This document shows, one piece after another, positions 28,883 through 39,146 of a DNA stretch of 53,039 bases. The position numbers and the translations under genes are program-made. Source of the DNA: Sideroxydans sp. (GTDB lineage Bacteria > Pseudomonadota > Gammaproteobacteria > Burkholderiales > Gallionellaceae). The notes beneath the pieces are model-generated. The model saw only the letters and a program-made list of their open reading frames with translations. It had not been told where the DNA came from and ran no database searches. Location: positions 1-53,039 of the forward strand of contig JAGXGC010000015.1 of NCBI GenBank assembly GCA_024636935.1. The letters run 5' to 3'. The first letter of the stretch is position 1. The number at the start of each line of letters is the position of its first letter.

Positions 28883-29574
28883 CGCTCACCGAGATGAAAG
28901 ACATCGCCTACAACGGATTATGGAAACAAAATCCGGGGCTGGTGCAACTGCTTGGGCTGTGCCCCTTGTTGGCGGTCAGCAACACGCTGGTCAATGCAGT
29001 CAGTCTGGGGCTCGCGACCACACTGGTGATGACGCTCTCCAGTGCCACTGTGGCACCGATCCGTAGCTATGTGCCGAATGAAATCCGCATCCCGGTTTTC
29101 GTTCTCATCATCGCGGTGTTGGTAACCGTGGTGCAATATCTGATGAATGCCTATCTGTATGGCCTGTACATCGTGCTCGGCATCTTCGTGCCGCTGATCG
29201 TGACCAACTGTATCGTTCTGGCGCGCGCCGAATCCTTCGCTTCCAAGAATCCTGCATTGGCCTCTGCCTTTGACGGCATGATGATGGGACTGGGACTGAC
29301 CGCCGTGCTGGCTGTGTTGGGTGCACTGCGCGAGATCGTGGGTAAAGGCACACTGTTGACCGGTATCGACCTCCTGTTCGGCGAACAGGCTAAAGCCTGG
29401 GTGGTTCCGATCATTCCGGACTATCACGGTTTTCTGCTCGCCATCCTGCCGCCCGGTGCTTTCATCGGCCTCGGCCTGATCATCGCCGCCAAGAATTGGC
29501 TCGACCTGCGCGCCAGCAAAAAGGTATTCCGTCCGTCCGCGCAGGAGGCATTGCCCGAGGCGGCACAGGGATGA
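28879..29574 (+). CDS. rsxE: Electron transport complex subunit RsxE (RnfE)
   Basis: RsxE is the membrane subunit paired with RsxA. The 231-aa protein has six helices, with [18 protein letters not shown] near 16-33 and [16 protein letters not shown] near 101-116 supplying the cysteines of the membrane iron-sulfur centre. The C-terminus is extended and basic. Its stop overlaps the nth start, the usual rnf-nth junction of proteobacteria. Confidence 0.96.
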   Translation: MTLTEMKDIAYNGLWKQNPGLVQLLGLCPLLAVSNTLVNAVSLGLATTLVMTLSSATVAPIRSYVPNEIRIPVFVLIIAVLVTVVQYLMNAYLYGLYIVLGIFVPLIVTNCIVLARAESFASKNPALASAFDGMMMGLGLTAVLAVLGALREIVGKGTLLTGIDLLFGEQAKAWVVPIIPDYHGFLLAILPPGAFIGLGLIIAAKNWLDLRASKKVFRPSAQEALPEAAQG

Positions 29575-30203
29575 ATGCAGCCAAACGGCGCGAGATATTC
29601 TTGCGCCTGCAAGCCGCCAACCCGCATCCAACCACCGAGCTGGAACACAAATCCGATTTCGAACTGCTGGTTGCGGTGATCCTATCCGCGCAAGCCACTG
29701 ACAAGAGTGTGAACATCGCCACGCGCGAACTGTTCCCCGTCGCCAATACCCCGCAAAAGATATTCGATCTGGGTGAAGACGGACTGCGAGAATACGTGCA
29801 ACGCATCGGCCTGTATCAAACCAAGAGCAAACACATCATCCAGATGTGTCGCATCCTGCTCGAACAACATAGCGGCGAGGTACCGCAGACGCGCGAAGCT
29901 TTGGAAGCACTGCCCGGCGTCGGACGCAAGACGGCGAACGTCATTCTCAACACCGCCTTTGGTCAGGCAACGATCGCCGTCGACACTCACATCTTCCGCA
30001 TCAGCAACCGCATCGGTCTTGCGCCCGGAAAAGATGTCGTGGAAGTGGAGAGAAAACTGATGAAGTTTGTGCCCAAAGAATTTATGCTGGACGCCCATCA
30101 CTGGCTGATCCTGCACGGGCGCTATGTATGCATCGCGCGCAAACCAAAATGCGGCGAATGCTGCATACATGATTTGTGTGAGTTCAAAGAAAAGGTGTTC
30201 TGA
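29571..30203 (+). CDS. nth: Endonuclease III
   Basis: Nth is a base-excision-repair glycosylase/AP lyase that removes oxidised pyrimidines. The 210-aa protein has the helix-hairpin-helix [13 protein letters not shown] with the catalytic Lys near residue 120, the catalytic Asp in VDTHIFR near 138, and a [4Fe-4S] loop C-x6-C-x2-C-x5-C at the C-terminus. The frame extends upstream to 29496 within rsxE, but the ATG at 29571 gives the family length and an ATGA overlap. Confidence 0.97.
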   Translation: MNAAKRREIFLRLQAANPHPTTELEHKSDFELLVAVILSAQATDKSVNIATRELFPVANTPQKIFDLGEDGLREYVQRIGLYQTKSKHIIQMCRILLEQHSGEVPQTREALEALPGVGRKTANVILNTAFGQATIAVDTHIFRISNRIGLAPGKDVVEVERKLMKFVPKEFMLDAHHWLILHGRYVCIARKPKCGECCIHDLCEFKEKVF

Positions 30204-30625
30204 TGTTCCAACCGACACGCGATGAAGCGCGACTGTTCCTATTTGAATCCTGGCGAAAACGCCGTGCAGGTGAGCTCCTATCGCCACTGGAAGATCTGAC
30301 CGCGCAGCTGATCGACAAACATCCCGAATACCACGCCTTATTCAACGATCCCGAACGCAATCAGGACAAGGACTTTGCACCTGATGGCAATGTGGTGAAT
30401 CCCTTCCTGCATCTGATGATGCACCTGACCATCGAAGAACAGATCAGCATCGGCCAGCCGCATGGTATCCGCGAGCAGTTCGCGCGCCTCACGCAAAAAT
30501 ATGAATCCGAACATGAAGCGCAGCACGCGATGATGGATTGCCTTGGCGAGATGATCTGGCAGGCGCAGCGCAACAAGACTGCGCCAGATGCGGCGGTCTA
30601 TCTGAATTGCCTGGGGCAGCAATGA
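30203..30625 (+). CDS. DUF1841 family protein
   Basis: This 140-aa soluble protein begins [20 protein letters not shown]. It carries HPEYHALF near 35 and the histidine-rich NPFLHLMMHLTIEEQ near 62-76, features I associate with DUF1841. No function is established for the family. Its ATG overlaps the nth stop (TGATG) and its stop overlaps the adenosyltransferase start, so it is translated within the rsx-nth operon. The conserved His and Glu pattern could bind metal; that is inference. Confidence 0.85.
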   Translation: MFQPTRDEARLFLFESWRKRRAGELLSPLEDLTAQLIDKHPEYHALFNDPERNQDKDFAPDGNVVNPFLHLMMHLTIEEQISIGQPHGIREQFARLTQKYESEHEAQHAMMDCLGEMIWQAQRNKTAPDAAVYLNCLGQQ

Positions 30626-31155
30626 GACTCTCCAAGATCACCACACGCACTGGGGACGACGGCACAACAGGGCTGGCCGATGGCTCGCACTTACCCAAGG
30701 ATGATCCGCGTATCAGCGCCATCGGTAGCGTAGACGAGTTGAACAGTCATCTCGGACTGCTGCTGAGCGAGACATTGCCGGAAGCTATCCGCAAGACATT
30801 GCTGGATGTCCAGCATGACTTGTTCGACCTCGGCGGCGCCTTAGCCGTACCAGGAGCATCGTTCGACGAAATGAAACTGGCTAGACTGGATGCCGCTATC
30901 GTTCATTTCAATACCGAATTGCCACCCCTTAAGGAATTCATCCTGCCCGGCGGTACTCGGGCTGCGGCCCAATGCCATGTGGCGCGCTGTACTGCACGTC
31001 GCGCCGAACGTGATTACGCCTGTTTGGCGCGTGAGAACCTTGCCCCTTTGCTTTGCATGCAATACCTGAACCGCCTGTCTGACCTGCTGTTCATCCTCTG
31101 CCGCGTGATCAACCGCGCAGAAGGCCAAGCGGAGACACTTTGGAGCCATAGCTAA
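30622..31155 (+). CDS. Cob(I)yrinic acid a,c-diamide adenosyltransferase (PduO type)
   Basis: This enzyme transfers an adenosyl group from ATP to cobalt(I) corrinoids to make adenosylcobalamin. The 177-aa protein has the PduO-type ATP loop TRTGDDGTTGLADG at 8-21, VDELNSHLG near 38-46, and the RRAERD helix near 128. It is the helical PduO family, not the CobA fold. The start at 30622 overlaps the DUF1841 stop (ATGA); an upstream extension of 28 codons lies inside DUF1841. No other B12 genes are in the window. Confidence 0.93.
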   Translation: MRLSKITTRTGDDGTTGLADGSHLPKDDPRISAIGSVDELNSHLGLLLSETLPEAIRKTLLDVQHDLFDLGGALAVPGASFDEMKLARLDAAIVHFNTELPPLKEFILPGGTRAAAQCHVARCTARRAERDYACLARENLAPLLCMQYLNRLSDLLFILCRVINRAEGQAETLWSHS

Positions 31156-31177
31156 AGGATTGGCCCTGAGTTTTGCG

Positions 31178-31206
31178 CTGACGAAATATCGCCTTGCAGC
31201 TATAAT
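31178..31206 (+). promoter_or_regulatory. Probable promoter of the CBS-domain gene
   Basis: CTGACG at 31178-31183 and a perfect TATAAT at 31201-31206 are spaced by 17 bases. The start codon is 48 bases downstream, after an AAGGAGAGA Shine-Dalgarno. Confidence 0.65.
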
Positions 31207-31253
31207 CTGCACTGATTATTGATAACAACCATCTGTTCTAAGGAGAGAGTTCC

Positions 31254-31826
31254 ATGCCGCATCGCCAGCCGCAGCCAACAGAGCTGAAGACTACCAGCCA
31301 CGTCCAAGAGATTCTAGAGCCACATAACGAGCCTTGGCAGGTTGAACTGAAGGACCCCGCCACCGCCGTCATGACGGACTTCCATGTGCGCGGCATGTTC
31401 AAGATCACACCTGACGAAACCATCGATCAGGCACTGCATGAGATGAAGGTCGCGGGTCTACGTATCGCTTTCGTCAAAGAAAAAGGTTCCGACAAGCTGT
31501 TGGGCTCCATCACCGCTTACGACATCATGGGCTCCAAGCCTATGGAATTCCTGCAAAGCGTCGGTTTTGCTGACCGTGCGGTGACCCATAAAGACATTCG
31601 CGTGAGCGACATCATGGAACACACCAAGGATTGGGTCGTTGCCGAGATGCACGATGTCGAGAAAGCCTCCGTGAAGGATGTGCTGGCAGCCATGCAAAAA
31701 GCAGGCAAGACTCACATGCCTGTGCTGGAAGTCGGAGAAGACAAACAGCCTCAATTGCGCGGCCTGTTCTCCTCCGCCAAGATCCTGCGTCTGACCGAAC
31801 TTAGCCGTCAGAAGTCTGCCAAGTAA
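31254..31826 (+). CDS. Tandem CBS-domain protein
   Basis: The 190-aa product has two CBS motifs, about 38-95 (VMTDFHVRGMFKITPDETI, then LLGSITAYDIMG) and about 115-180 (VSDIMEH, then RGLFSSAKILRLT). Paired CBS domains usually bind adenosine nucleotides and regulate a partner protein. No catalytic or membrane domain is attached. It has its own promoter and a strong terminator, so it is a single-gene unit. In related genomes leuA often follows pssA; here this gene occupies that side. Confidence 0.88.
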   Translation: MPHRQPQPTELKTTSHVQEILEPHNEPWQVELKDPATAVMTDFHVRGMFKITPDETIDQALHEMKVAGLRIAFVKEKGSDKLLGSITAYDIMGSKPMEFLQSVGFADRAVTHKDIRVSDIMEHTKDWVVAEMHDVEKASVKDVLAAMQKAGKTHMPVLEVGEDKQPQLRGLFSSAKILRLTELSRQKSAK

Positions 31827-31843
31827 GTAAGCAGACCTGCAAC

Positions 31844-31883
31844 AAACAAAAAGGGCGCATCGTGAGATGCGCCCTTTTTGTTT
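31844..31883. terminator. Bidirectional intrinsic terminator
   Basis: An 18-bp perfect inverted repeat (AAACAAAAAGGGCGCATC with its complement) and a GTGA loop provide a T-run on both strands. It lies between the convergent CBS gene and pssA and should end both transcripts. Confidence 0.92.
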
Positions 31884-31892
31884 ATTCAGTAC

Positions 31893-32645
31893 TTATAGCT
31901 GCGGCGGGGATGGTTTCTTGCGCAGATCGAGCAGGCTCATCACATAGCCCGACAGGCAATAGCCAAAGAACAGCAGGAACAGATGCAGCGGTGGATTCTG
32001 TGCCACGAAGATGAAGAACAGCGCGAACAGAAAGATTACAAAGAACGGCACGCTCTTGCGCATGTTGACCGATTTAAAGCTGTAATACTTGAAGTTGCTG
32101 ACCATGGACAGACCGGCGAACACCGTCAATGCGGCAGCGTACCAGCGCAGGTCATAACCGGTGAACTTGTTGTCCAGCATCACCCACACGAAACCTGCTA
32201 CCAGCGCAGCTGCCGCAGGGCTAGGAAGGCCTTGGAAATAGCGCTTGTCGACCACATCGATATTGGTGTTGAAACGTGCCAGACGCAAGGCGGCGCCGGT
32301 GCAGTAGATGAAGGCAGCGAACCAGCCCCACTTGCCCAGATCGCGGAACGCCCACTCGTACATCAGGATGGACGGGGCGACACCGAACGACACCATGTCG
32401 GACAGGCTATCGTATTCCGCACCGAACTCACTTTGCGTATGGGTCAGACGCGCGACACGACCATCCAGACCATCCAGCACCATCGCGATAAAGATGGATA
32501 CGGCTGCGATCTCGTAACGGCCATTCATCGATTGCACGATAGCGTAGAAACCGGCAAACAGCGCAGCAGTAGTGAACAGGTTGGGCAGCAAATAAATGCT
32601 GCGCCGACGCAAATTCATTTTACTGCGAGTGTTCATCATGGTCAT
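31893..32645 (-). CDS. pssA: CDP-diacylglycerol-serine O-phosphatidyltransferase
   Basis: PssA makes phosphatidylserine from CDP-diacylglycerol and serine in the inner membrane. The 250-aa protein has multiple membrane helices and the CDP-alcohol phosphotransferase motif in LDGLDGRVARL, continuing as a G with two aspartates in FGAEYDSLSD. It starts 4 bases after the psd stop (read on the minus strand), so both steps to phosphatidylethanolamine are made together. ATGs at 32639 and 32636 are possible alternatives. The longer frame to 32696 lies in psd. Confidence 0.94.
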   Translation of the reverse strand: MTMMNTRSKMNLRRRSIYLLPNLFTTAALFAGFYAIVQSMNGRYEIAAVSIFIAMVLDGLDGRVARLTHTQSEFGAEYDSLSDMVSFGVAPSILMYEWAFRDLGKWGWFAAFIYCTGAALRLARFNTNIDVVDKRYFQGLPSPAAAALVAGFVWVMLDNKFTGYDLRWYAAALTVFAGLSMVSNFKYYSFKSVNMRKSVPFFVIFLFALFFIFVAQNPPLHLFLLFFGYCLSGYVMSLLDLRKKPSPPQL

Positions 32646-32649
32646 CAGC

Positions 32650-33291
32650 TTAGGCCAGTTTGGCCAAAATGGTTTCAGTGGCCCGCACTTTATCACCGAT
32701 GCTGACCTTCACGGTAGCATCGAGTGGCAGGTAGACGTCTACACGCGAACCGAAACGGATAAAGCCATAGCGCTGGCCGCGCGACAGCGCATCACCCGCT
32801 TTGACGTAGCACAGGATGCGGCGCGCGATCAGACCGGCCACTTGCACGAAGGTCACGGTCTGGCCTTCGTTGGTCTTCAATACGATGGCATTACGCTCGT
32901 TCTCGCTCGAAGCCTTGTCTAGATCAGCATTGACGAACTTACCGGGGAAATATTGCACTTTTTCGATGACGCCATCGACCGGGCTGCGATTGGAGTGCAC
33001 GTTGAACACGTTCATGAACACGCTGACCAGAATGGCCTCGCGCTCACCGTACAGATCGGTGGTGCGTTCGACCTTGATCACACGTCCATCCGCAGGCGAC
33101 AGCACAGCACCCGCTTCTTGCGGAATGACGCGCGCCGGATCACGAAAGAACTGCAAAACGAATACAAAGATGATCCACAGCGGGATCGCCCATGTGATGC
33201 ACCATGCCGAGACGGCAAGTGCGGCGACAAGCGATATCGCCAGGAAAGGCCAACCCTCGCGGGCGATGATGGGATGCGGATAGTTGCTCAT
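32650..33291 (-). CDS. psd: Phosphatidylserine decarboxylase proenzyme
   Basis: Psd decarboxylates phosphatidylserine to phosphatidylethanolamine. The 213-aa protein is of the short form, with two N-terminal membrane helices and [13 protein letters not shown] near 63-75 and [14 protein letters not shown] near 94-107. FGSRVD near 181 marks the Gly-Ser cleavage that creates the pyruvoyl group. Pairing with pssA supports the assignment. An intrinsic terminator separates it from ilvC upstream. Confidence 0.95.
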   Translation of the reverse strand: MSNYPHPIIAREGWPFLAISLVAALAVSAWCITWAIPLWIIFVFVLQFFRDPARVIPQEAGAVLSPADGRVIKVERTTDLYGEREAILVSVFMNVFNVHSNRSPVDGVIEKVQYFPGKFVNADLDKASSENERNAIVLKTNEGQTVTFVQVAGLIARRILCYVKAGDALSRGQRYGFIRFGSRVDVYLPLDATVKVSIGDKVRATETILAKLA

Positions 33292-33321
33292 ATGAAATTG
33301 CCGAAAAAGTGACGACCAATG

Positions 33322-33351
33322 AAAAGAAGGTGAAGCATCTGCTTCACCTTC
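33322..33351 (-). terminator. Intrinsic terminator after ilvC
   Basis: A perfect 11-bp stem (GAAGGTGAAGC with its complement), a 4-base loop and a following TTTT on the minus strand lie 15 bases after the ilvC stop and before psd. Confidence 0.75.
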
Positions 33352-33366
33352 TGTCTGTTACTGCGA

Positions 33367-34910
<1,544 letters not shown>

Positions 34911-34911
34911 G

Positions 34912-36612
34912 TTACAGGTCCTCCGCCAGAATCACTTCCGACAAGCCCTTACCACCGGGCACCATCGGGTACACGTTCTCTGTGGAATCGGTGCGGAAGT
35001 CGAGGAACACCAGTTCGTCTTTGCGGGCAAACGCCTCTTTCAGTGCACCTTCCACATCAGAAGGCTTCTCTACCAGAATGCCGACGTGACCATAGGCCTC
35101 TGCCAATTTAACGAAGTCAGGCAGTGCATCCATGTAGGACTGCGAATAACGGTTGCCGTGGAAGAACTCCTGCCACTGGCGCACCATCCCCAGATAGCGG
35201 TTGTTCAGCGCAATCACCTTAATGGGCAGATTGAACTGCTTGCAGGTCGATAGCTCCTGAATGTTCATCTGGATACTGCCCTCGCCGGTCACGCAGGCAA
35301 CTGTCTCGCCCGGGTGTGCCAGTTGCACGCCCATCGCGGCAGGCAGACCGAAGCCCATGGTGCCCAGACCGCCGGAGTTGATCCAGCGACGCGGCTTGTC
35401 GAACTTGTAGTACTGCGCAGCCCACATCTGGTGCTGGCCGACGTCGGAGGTGATGAAAGCATCGCCGTGTGTGATTTTGTGCAAAGTCTCGATCACGAAC
35501 TGTGGCTTGATGATCTCGCTGGAATTTTTGTAGTTCAGTGAATTTGCACTGCGCCATTCGGCGATCTGCTTCCACCAATCCTTGCGATCTTCGGGTTTTT
35601 GTTTGCTGCTTTTCAACACTTTGATCAGGTCGGTCAGCACGTTACCCACGTCGCCGACCAACGGCACATCGACCTTAACTCGCTTGGAGATGGAGGCCGG
35701 ATCGATATCCAGATGGATGATCTTGCGCGGCACAGAATTGAAATGCGCCACGTTGCCGATCACGCGGTCATCGAATCGCGCGCCGACGGCCAACAGCACG
35801 TCACAATTCTGCATACCCATATTGGCTTCGTAAGTGCCGTGCATGCCGAGCATGCCTACGGACTGTTTGTCGCTCGCCGGGTAACCGCCCAAACCCATCA
35901 GGGTGTTGGTGCAAGGCGAATCGATCAGACGCACCAACTCGGTCAATTGCTTGGCCGCGTCGGACAGGATCACACCACCGCCCGCATACACCATCGGGCG
36001 TTTGGCTTCGAGCAGCATCTGAGCCGCCTGCTTGATCAAATTGGCATCACCCGCAACTTGCGGATGATAGGAACGGATATTGACCGTGGAGGGGTATTCG
36101 AACGCGGTCTTCATGTTGGATATATCTTTCGGAATATCCACCAACACCGGTCCGGGGCGGCCACTCTTGGCCAAATAGAAAGCCTTCTTAAGTGTGGAAG
36201 CCAGATCCTTCACGTCCTTCACCAAGAAGTTGTGCTTCACGCAGGGACGCGTGATGCCGACCGCGTCGACTTCCTGGAATGCATCTTCGCCGATGAAGCT
36301 GGTCGGCACTTGGCCGCTAATCACCACCATCGGGATGGAATCCATGTACGCCGTGGCGATGCCGGTGACGGCATTGGTCACGCCGGGACCGGAAGTCACC
36401 AGCGCAACACCCACCTTTTCGGTGGACCGCGCATAGCCGTCCGCAGCATGCACTGCGGCCTGCTCGTGACGTACCAGTACGTGCTTGACCGCCTCCTGCT
36501 TAAACAGCTCGTCATAAATGAACAACACCGCGCCGCCGGGATAGCCGAAAACATACTCGACTCCCTCCTCCTGCAAACAGCGTATGGTTATCTCTGCACC
36601 GGTCAATTCCAT
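34912..36612 (-). CDS. ilvB: Acetolactate synthase large subunit
   Basis: This ThDP- and FAD-dependent enzyme makes acetolactate from two pyruvates. The 566-aa protein begins MELTGAEITIRCLQEEGV and contains FGYPGGAVLFIYDEL, EQAAVHAADGYAR with the catalytic Glu, and the ThDP-Mg motif GEGSIQMNIQELSTC near 440. The longer frame to 36687 overlaps the divergent sigma-factor region and is rejected. It heads the ilvBHC operon. I cannot define its promoter beyond a TTGACC that may be a -35 near 36675. Confidence 0.96.
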   Translation of the reverse strand: MELTGAEITIRCLQEEGVEYVFGYPGGAVLFIYDELFKQEAVKHVLVRHEQAAVHAADGYARSTEKVGVALVTSGPGVTNAVTGIATAYMDSIPMVVISGQVPTSFIGEDAFQEVDAVGITRPCVKHNFLVKDVKDLASTLKKAFYLAKSGRPGPVLVDIPKDISNMKTAFEYPSTVNIRSYHPQVAGDANLIKQAAQMLLEAKRPMVYAGGGVILSDAAKQLTELVRLIDSPCTNTLMGLGGYPASDKQSVGMLGMHGTYEANMGMQNCDVLLAVGARFDDRVIGNVAHFNSVPRKIIHLDIDPASISKRVKVDVPLVGDVGNVLTDLIKVLKSSKQKPEDRKDWWKQIAEWRSANSLNYKNSSEIIKPQFVIETLHKITHGDAFITSDVGQHQMWAAQYYKFDKPRRWINSGGLGTMGFGLPAAMGVQLAHPGETVACVTGEGSIQMNIQELSTCKQFNLPIKVIALNNRYLGMVRQWQEFFHGNRYSQSYMDALPDFVKLAEAYGHVGILVEKPSDVEGALKEAFARKDELVFLDFRTDSTENVYPMVPGGKGLSEVILAEDL

Positions 36613-36713
36613 GGTCTGAAACCTATATATCGCAACAATCGAAAGACCGCGCAAGATAAAGGCTGGCGGCATTTTGGTCAACCCCAATCAAGCTTTAATA
36701 CCCCCAAAACCCT

Positions 36714-36723
36714 TGTTGCAACA
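36714..36723. promoter_or_regulatory. 10-bp palindrome between ilvB and sigma gene
   Basis: TGTTGCAACA is a perfect palindrome about 45 bases before the GTG start of the sigma gene and 100 bases before ilvB, in their shared upstream region. It may be an operator. The regulator is unknown. Confidence 0.3.
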
Positions 36724-36730
36724 GGAATTT

Positions 36731-36738
36731 GCTATCAT
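36731..36738 (+). promoter_or_regulatory. Probable -10 of the sigma-factor gene
   Basis: TTTGCTATCAT carries an extended -10 (TG, one base, TATCAT) about 32 bases before the GTG start. No well-spaced -35 is seen. Confidence 0.35.
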
Positions 36739-36769
36739 TCGGCGACTAGCGAACTTTTTCACCACCCCC

Positions 36770-37351
36770 GTGTCCAGCCGAGAGCAGCTTTCCGATTTTC
36801 TTGCCAGCGTCGAACGCCGCGCCTTTAAACAGGCCGCTTATGCCGTGCGCGACGAGCATGCAGCGCTAGATATCGTGCAGGATGCCATGATCAAGTTGGC
36901 TGAGCGCTATGGCGACAAGCCCGTTACGGAATTTCCGATGTTGTTCCAGCGAATCCTGCAAACCACCATCCTCGACCACTTCCGGCGGCAAAAGGTACGT
37001 ACCGCACACTTCAGCCTGTTCTCGTCCTTTTCCTCACGCAATGATGACGAAGAATTCGATCCGCTTGATGTTCTGCAAGATAGTGACAACGCCAGCTTGC
37101 CTGCCACCCCAGAAGCAGCCCTGCAGCAATCCGAGATACTTACTTTGATAGAGGGGGCTTTGCAGCAGTTGCCCGCTCGTCAACGGGAAGCCTTTTTACT
37201 GCGTTATTGGGAGCGATTGGACACCGCCGAAACTGCAGCTGCCATGGGCTGCACCGAGGGGAGTGTCAAAACGCATTGTTCGCGCGCCACGCATGCAATG
37301 GCCGCAATTTTGAAAGCAAAAGGAATAGACCTGTCATGGGACTCAAATTGA
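36770..37351 (+). CDS. ECF-type RNA polymerase sigma factor
   Basis: This 193-aa protein has sigma region 2 at about 10-70 (AFKQAAYAVRDEHAALDIVQ) and region 4 at about 125-180 (LPARQREAFLLRYWERLDTAETAAAMGCTEG, a helix-turn-helix). There is no region 1 or 3, which fits the ECF class. The frame opens at 36674, but the GTG at 36770 (VSSREQLSDFLASVERR) gives the family-like start and avoids overlap with ilvB. The next two genes encode a membrane-anchored protein and an exported protein, resembling a sigma/anti-sigma set. The regulon is unknown. Confidence 0.85.
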   Translation: MSSREQLSDFLASVERRAFKQAAYAVRDEHAALDIVQDAMIKLAERYGDKPVTEFPMLFQRILQTTILDHFRRQKVRTAHFSLFSSFSSRNDDEEFDPLDVLQDSDNASLPATPEAALQQSEILTLIEGALQQLPARQREAFLLRYWERLDTAETAAAMGCTEGSVKTHCSRATHAMAAILKAKGIDLSWDSN

Positions 37352-37683
37352 AACTCGATGACCTTGCACCTCAGCTGGATCGGGCGACACAGCAACTCAA
37401 TCCCGCCACTCTTGATCGTTTGCATGCCGCGCGCCGACAGGCGCTGAATCGACAGCGACAAGCCGCGCCTGTTGCACTGCTTTCGCGCCTACATCACCTG
37501 GTTACCGACCATGGCCATGAGTCACATCACCATCGAGCCCTCAACTGGGCCGGCGGCTTGTTGTTACTGGCCGCGGTTCTGGCTGGCGGCTGGCAATGGA
37601 AGCAAACAACCCTGCACGAGCATGTCTCCATCGACTTGGCCATCCTAACGGACGACCTGCCTTTGCACATGTACGTGGACTGA
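37336..37683 (+). CDS. DUF3619 single-pass membrane protein
   Basis: The 115-aa product has a soluble helical N-terminal part (LKLDDLAPQLDRATQQL, then RLHAARRQAL), a single membrane segment at about 73-89 (WAGGLLLLAAVLAGGWQW), and a short periplasmic tail ending DDLPLHMYVD. This matches DUF3619 in size and layout. It overlaps the end of the sigma gene by 16 bases. By context it could be an anti-sigma factor that holds the sigma factor at the membrane; that is inference. It lacks the zinc-binding anti-sigma motif (HxxxCxxC). Confidence 0.75.
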   Translation: MGLKLKLDDLAPQLDRATQQLNPATLDRLHAARRQALNRQRQAAPVALLSRLHHLVTDHGHESHHHRALNWAGGLLLLAAVLAGGWQWKQTTLHEHVSIDLAILTDDLPLHMYVD

Positions 37684-37691
37684 AACGATCT

Positions 37692-38063
37692 ATGAAACGC
37701 AATCACACTCTCCTTCTGTCTGCGCTTGCTCTGTTGTCATTCCCATTCTGCGCTTGCGCCGAGAAGTGGAGCGACCTCTCGGGCGCTCAACAACAGATAT
37801 TGGCACCGCTATCCGCATCTTGGGACAACCTACCCCAAAGTGAACACAAAAGCTTCATCGGCATTGCCAATGCCTACCCCAAGCTCACACCTGAAAAACA
37901 GCTTCGCTTACGCGAACAGATCAAGGAGTGGGCCGGATTGACACTTGAACAACGCCATCGCGCACGTGAAAAGTTCACCGCATTCAGCAAGGTGCCAGAA
38001 GAAAAAAGAGAAGCCGTCAAGCAAATGGTGCGCGAACAAGAATCACAATCGAGCAAGCGCTAA
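37692..38063 (+). CDS. DUF3106 exported protein
   Basis: This 123-aa protein has a signal peptide (MKRNHTLLLSALALLSFPFCACA) followed by a charged helical region with repeated W and L positions (WSDLSGAQQQILAPL, then WDNLPQSEHKSFIG). The repeat-like pattern L-x2-EQ-R is typical of DUF3106. It lies 8 bases after the DUF3619 gene, completing a three-gene unit with the sigma factor. The function is unknown; helical periplasmic sensors such as CpxP have a similar look, but no LTxxQ motif pair is clear. Confidence 0.75.
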   Translation: MKRNHTLLLSALALLSFPFCACAEKWSDLSGAQQQILAPLSASWDNLPQSEHKSFIGIANAYPKLTPEKQLRLREQIKEWAGLTLEQRHRAREKFTAFSKVPEEKREAVKQMVREQESQSSKR

Positions 38064-38069
38064 GTAAGC

Positions 38070-39146
38070 TCAGCGACGCTCGGTGCGCCACAACATAACA
38101 AGCGCCAACCCCAAGAACATCCATGTCATGGCTGTAGCACTCAAGGCCGCAGGCCACTCATTGAGTGCACCCAAATTTGCAAACAATCTGCCTGCAAAAT
38201 GGTAGCTTAGCCCCAACACCACGCCAACGAATATCTTGCTGCCGATACCGCCCTCGCGTCGCTGATAGGATGAAAAAGGTAGCGCGAGCAGCATCATCAC
38301 CAGTACCGCGAACGGGTACGCCAGCTTGTTCCAAAGGGCAATGTCATAGCGCACGGTACTTTGCTTGTTGTCAGACAGATGTCGCGTGTATTGATACAAA
38401 TCCAAGGCAGACATCTGCTCCGGCAAAACCAAAAGCACATTCAGCAGATTTGGATTGAGTGCTGTATGCCAATCCATATCCGGCAAACTCTCGCCAGATG
38501 CGCTTTGCCCGGAAAAATTTGTGCGCTGAATATCTTCCAGCCGCCACAAGCGCTCTTTCAAGAATGTCGCTCGCTTGGCTGCCGTGACACTGACCAAGCG
38601 ATAGTGCTCGTCAAACTGATAGATACTGACGTTCAACAGAGAGGTATCGGGCAGCACATTGCGAATATTAACGAAACTGCCTTCGTCCTTCACCCATACG
38701 CCGGAGCGGAACTCCCGCAAATTCACTTGCGCTTTCTGCGCCTTGAGTTTGGTCTGCTGCGCCAACTGCTCGCTGTATGGCGCGACAACCTCTCCGAATA
38801 CCAGACAAAGCAGCATCAGCGGTGCACCGATACGCAGTAAAGCGTAAATCAACTGCTTCAGCGAAACACCCGATGCGCGATATACCGTCAGCTCAGAATT
38901 GGCCGCCATCTGCACCAGCGCAAAGATAGTGCCAATCAGCACGGCCACAGGGAACAGTTCGTAGACATGCCCAGGCAGGATCAGAGCGACGTACAACAAC
39001 ATGTAGCCCAAGCTATAGTCTCCGCGCCCCATCTCATTCAACTGGCTGATCAGGTCAAGCAGTGCGAACAACATGAGCAGCGCAGCAAACACCAGTGCCA
39101 CACTGAAATAAATCTCTCGCGAAAGGTATCTGGTTAATAGCTTCAT
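38070..39146 (-). CDS. lptG: LPS export ABC transporter permease LptG
   Basis: LptG is one of two permeases of the LptB2FG transporter that extracts LPS from the inner membrane. The 358-aa protein has six helices (three at each end) around a periplasmic jellyroll. It starts MKLLTRYLSREIYFS, and its ATG overlaps the lptF stop (ATGA). The longer frame to 39272 lies in lptF. LptB is not in this window. Confidence 0.94.
   Translation of the reverse strand: MKLLTRYLSREIYFSVALVFAALLMLFALLDLISQLNEMGRGDYSLGYMLLYVALILPGHVYELFPVAVLIGTIFALVQMAANSELTVYRASGVSLKQLIYALLRIGAPLMLLCLVFGEVVAPYSEQLAQQTKLKAQKAQVNLREFRSGVWVKDEGSFVNIRNVLPDTSLLNVSIYQFDEHYRLVSVTAAKRATFLKERLWRLEDIQRTNFSGQSASGESLPDMDWHTALNPNLLNVLLVLPEQMSALDLYQYTRHLSDNKQSTVRYDIALWNKLAYPFAVLVMMLLALPFSSYQRREGGIGSKIFVGVVLGLSYHFAGRLFANLGALNEWPAALSATAMTWMFLGLALVMLWRTERR

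Noticed and set aside
35599..36828. A 409-codon open frame on the plus strand.
   Set aside because: It lies antisense to ilvB and reads as a histidine- and arginine-rich shadow sequence.
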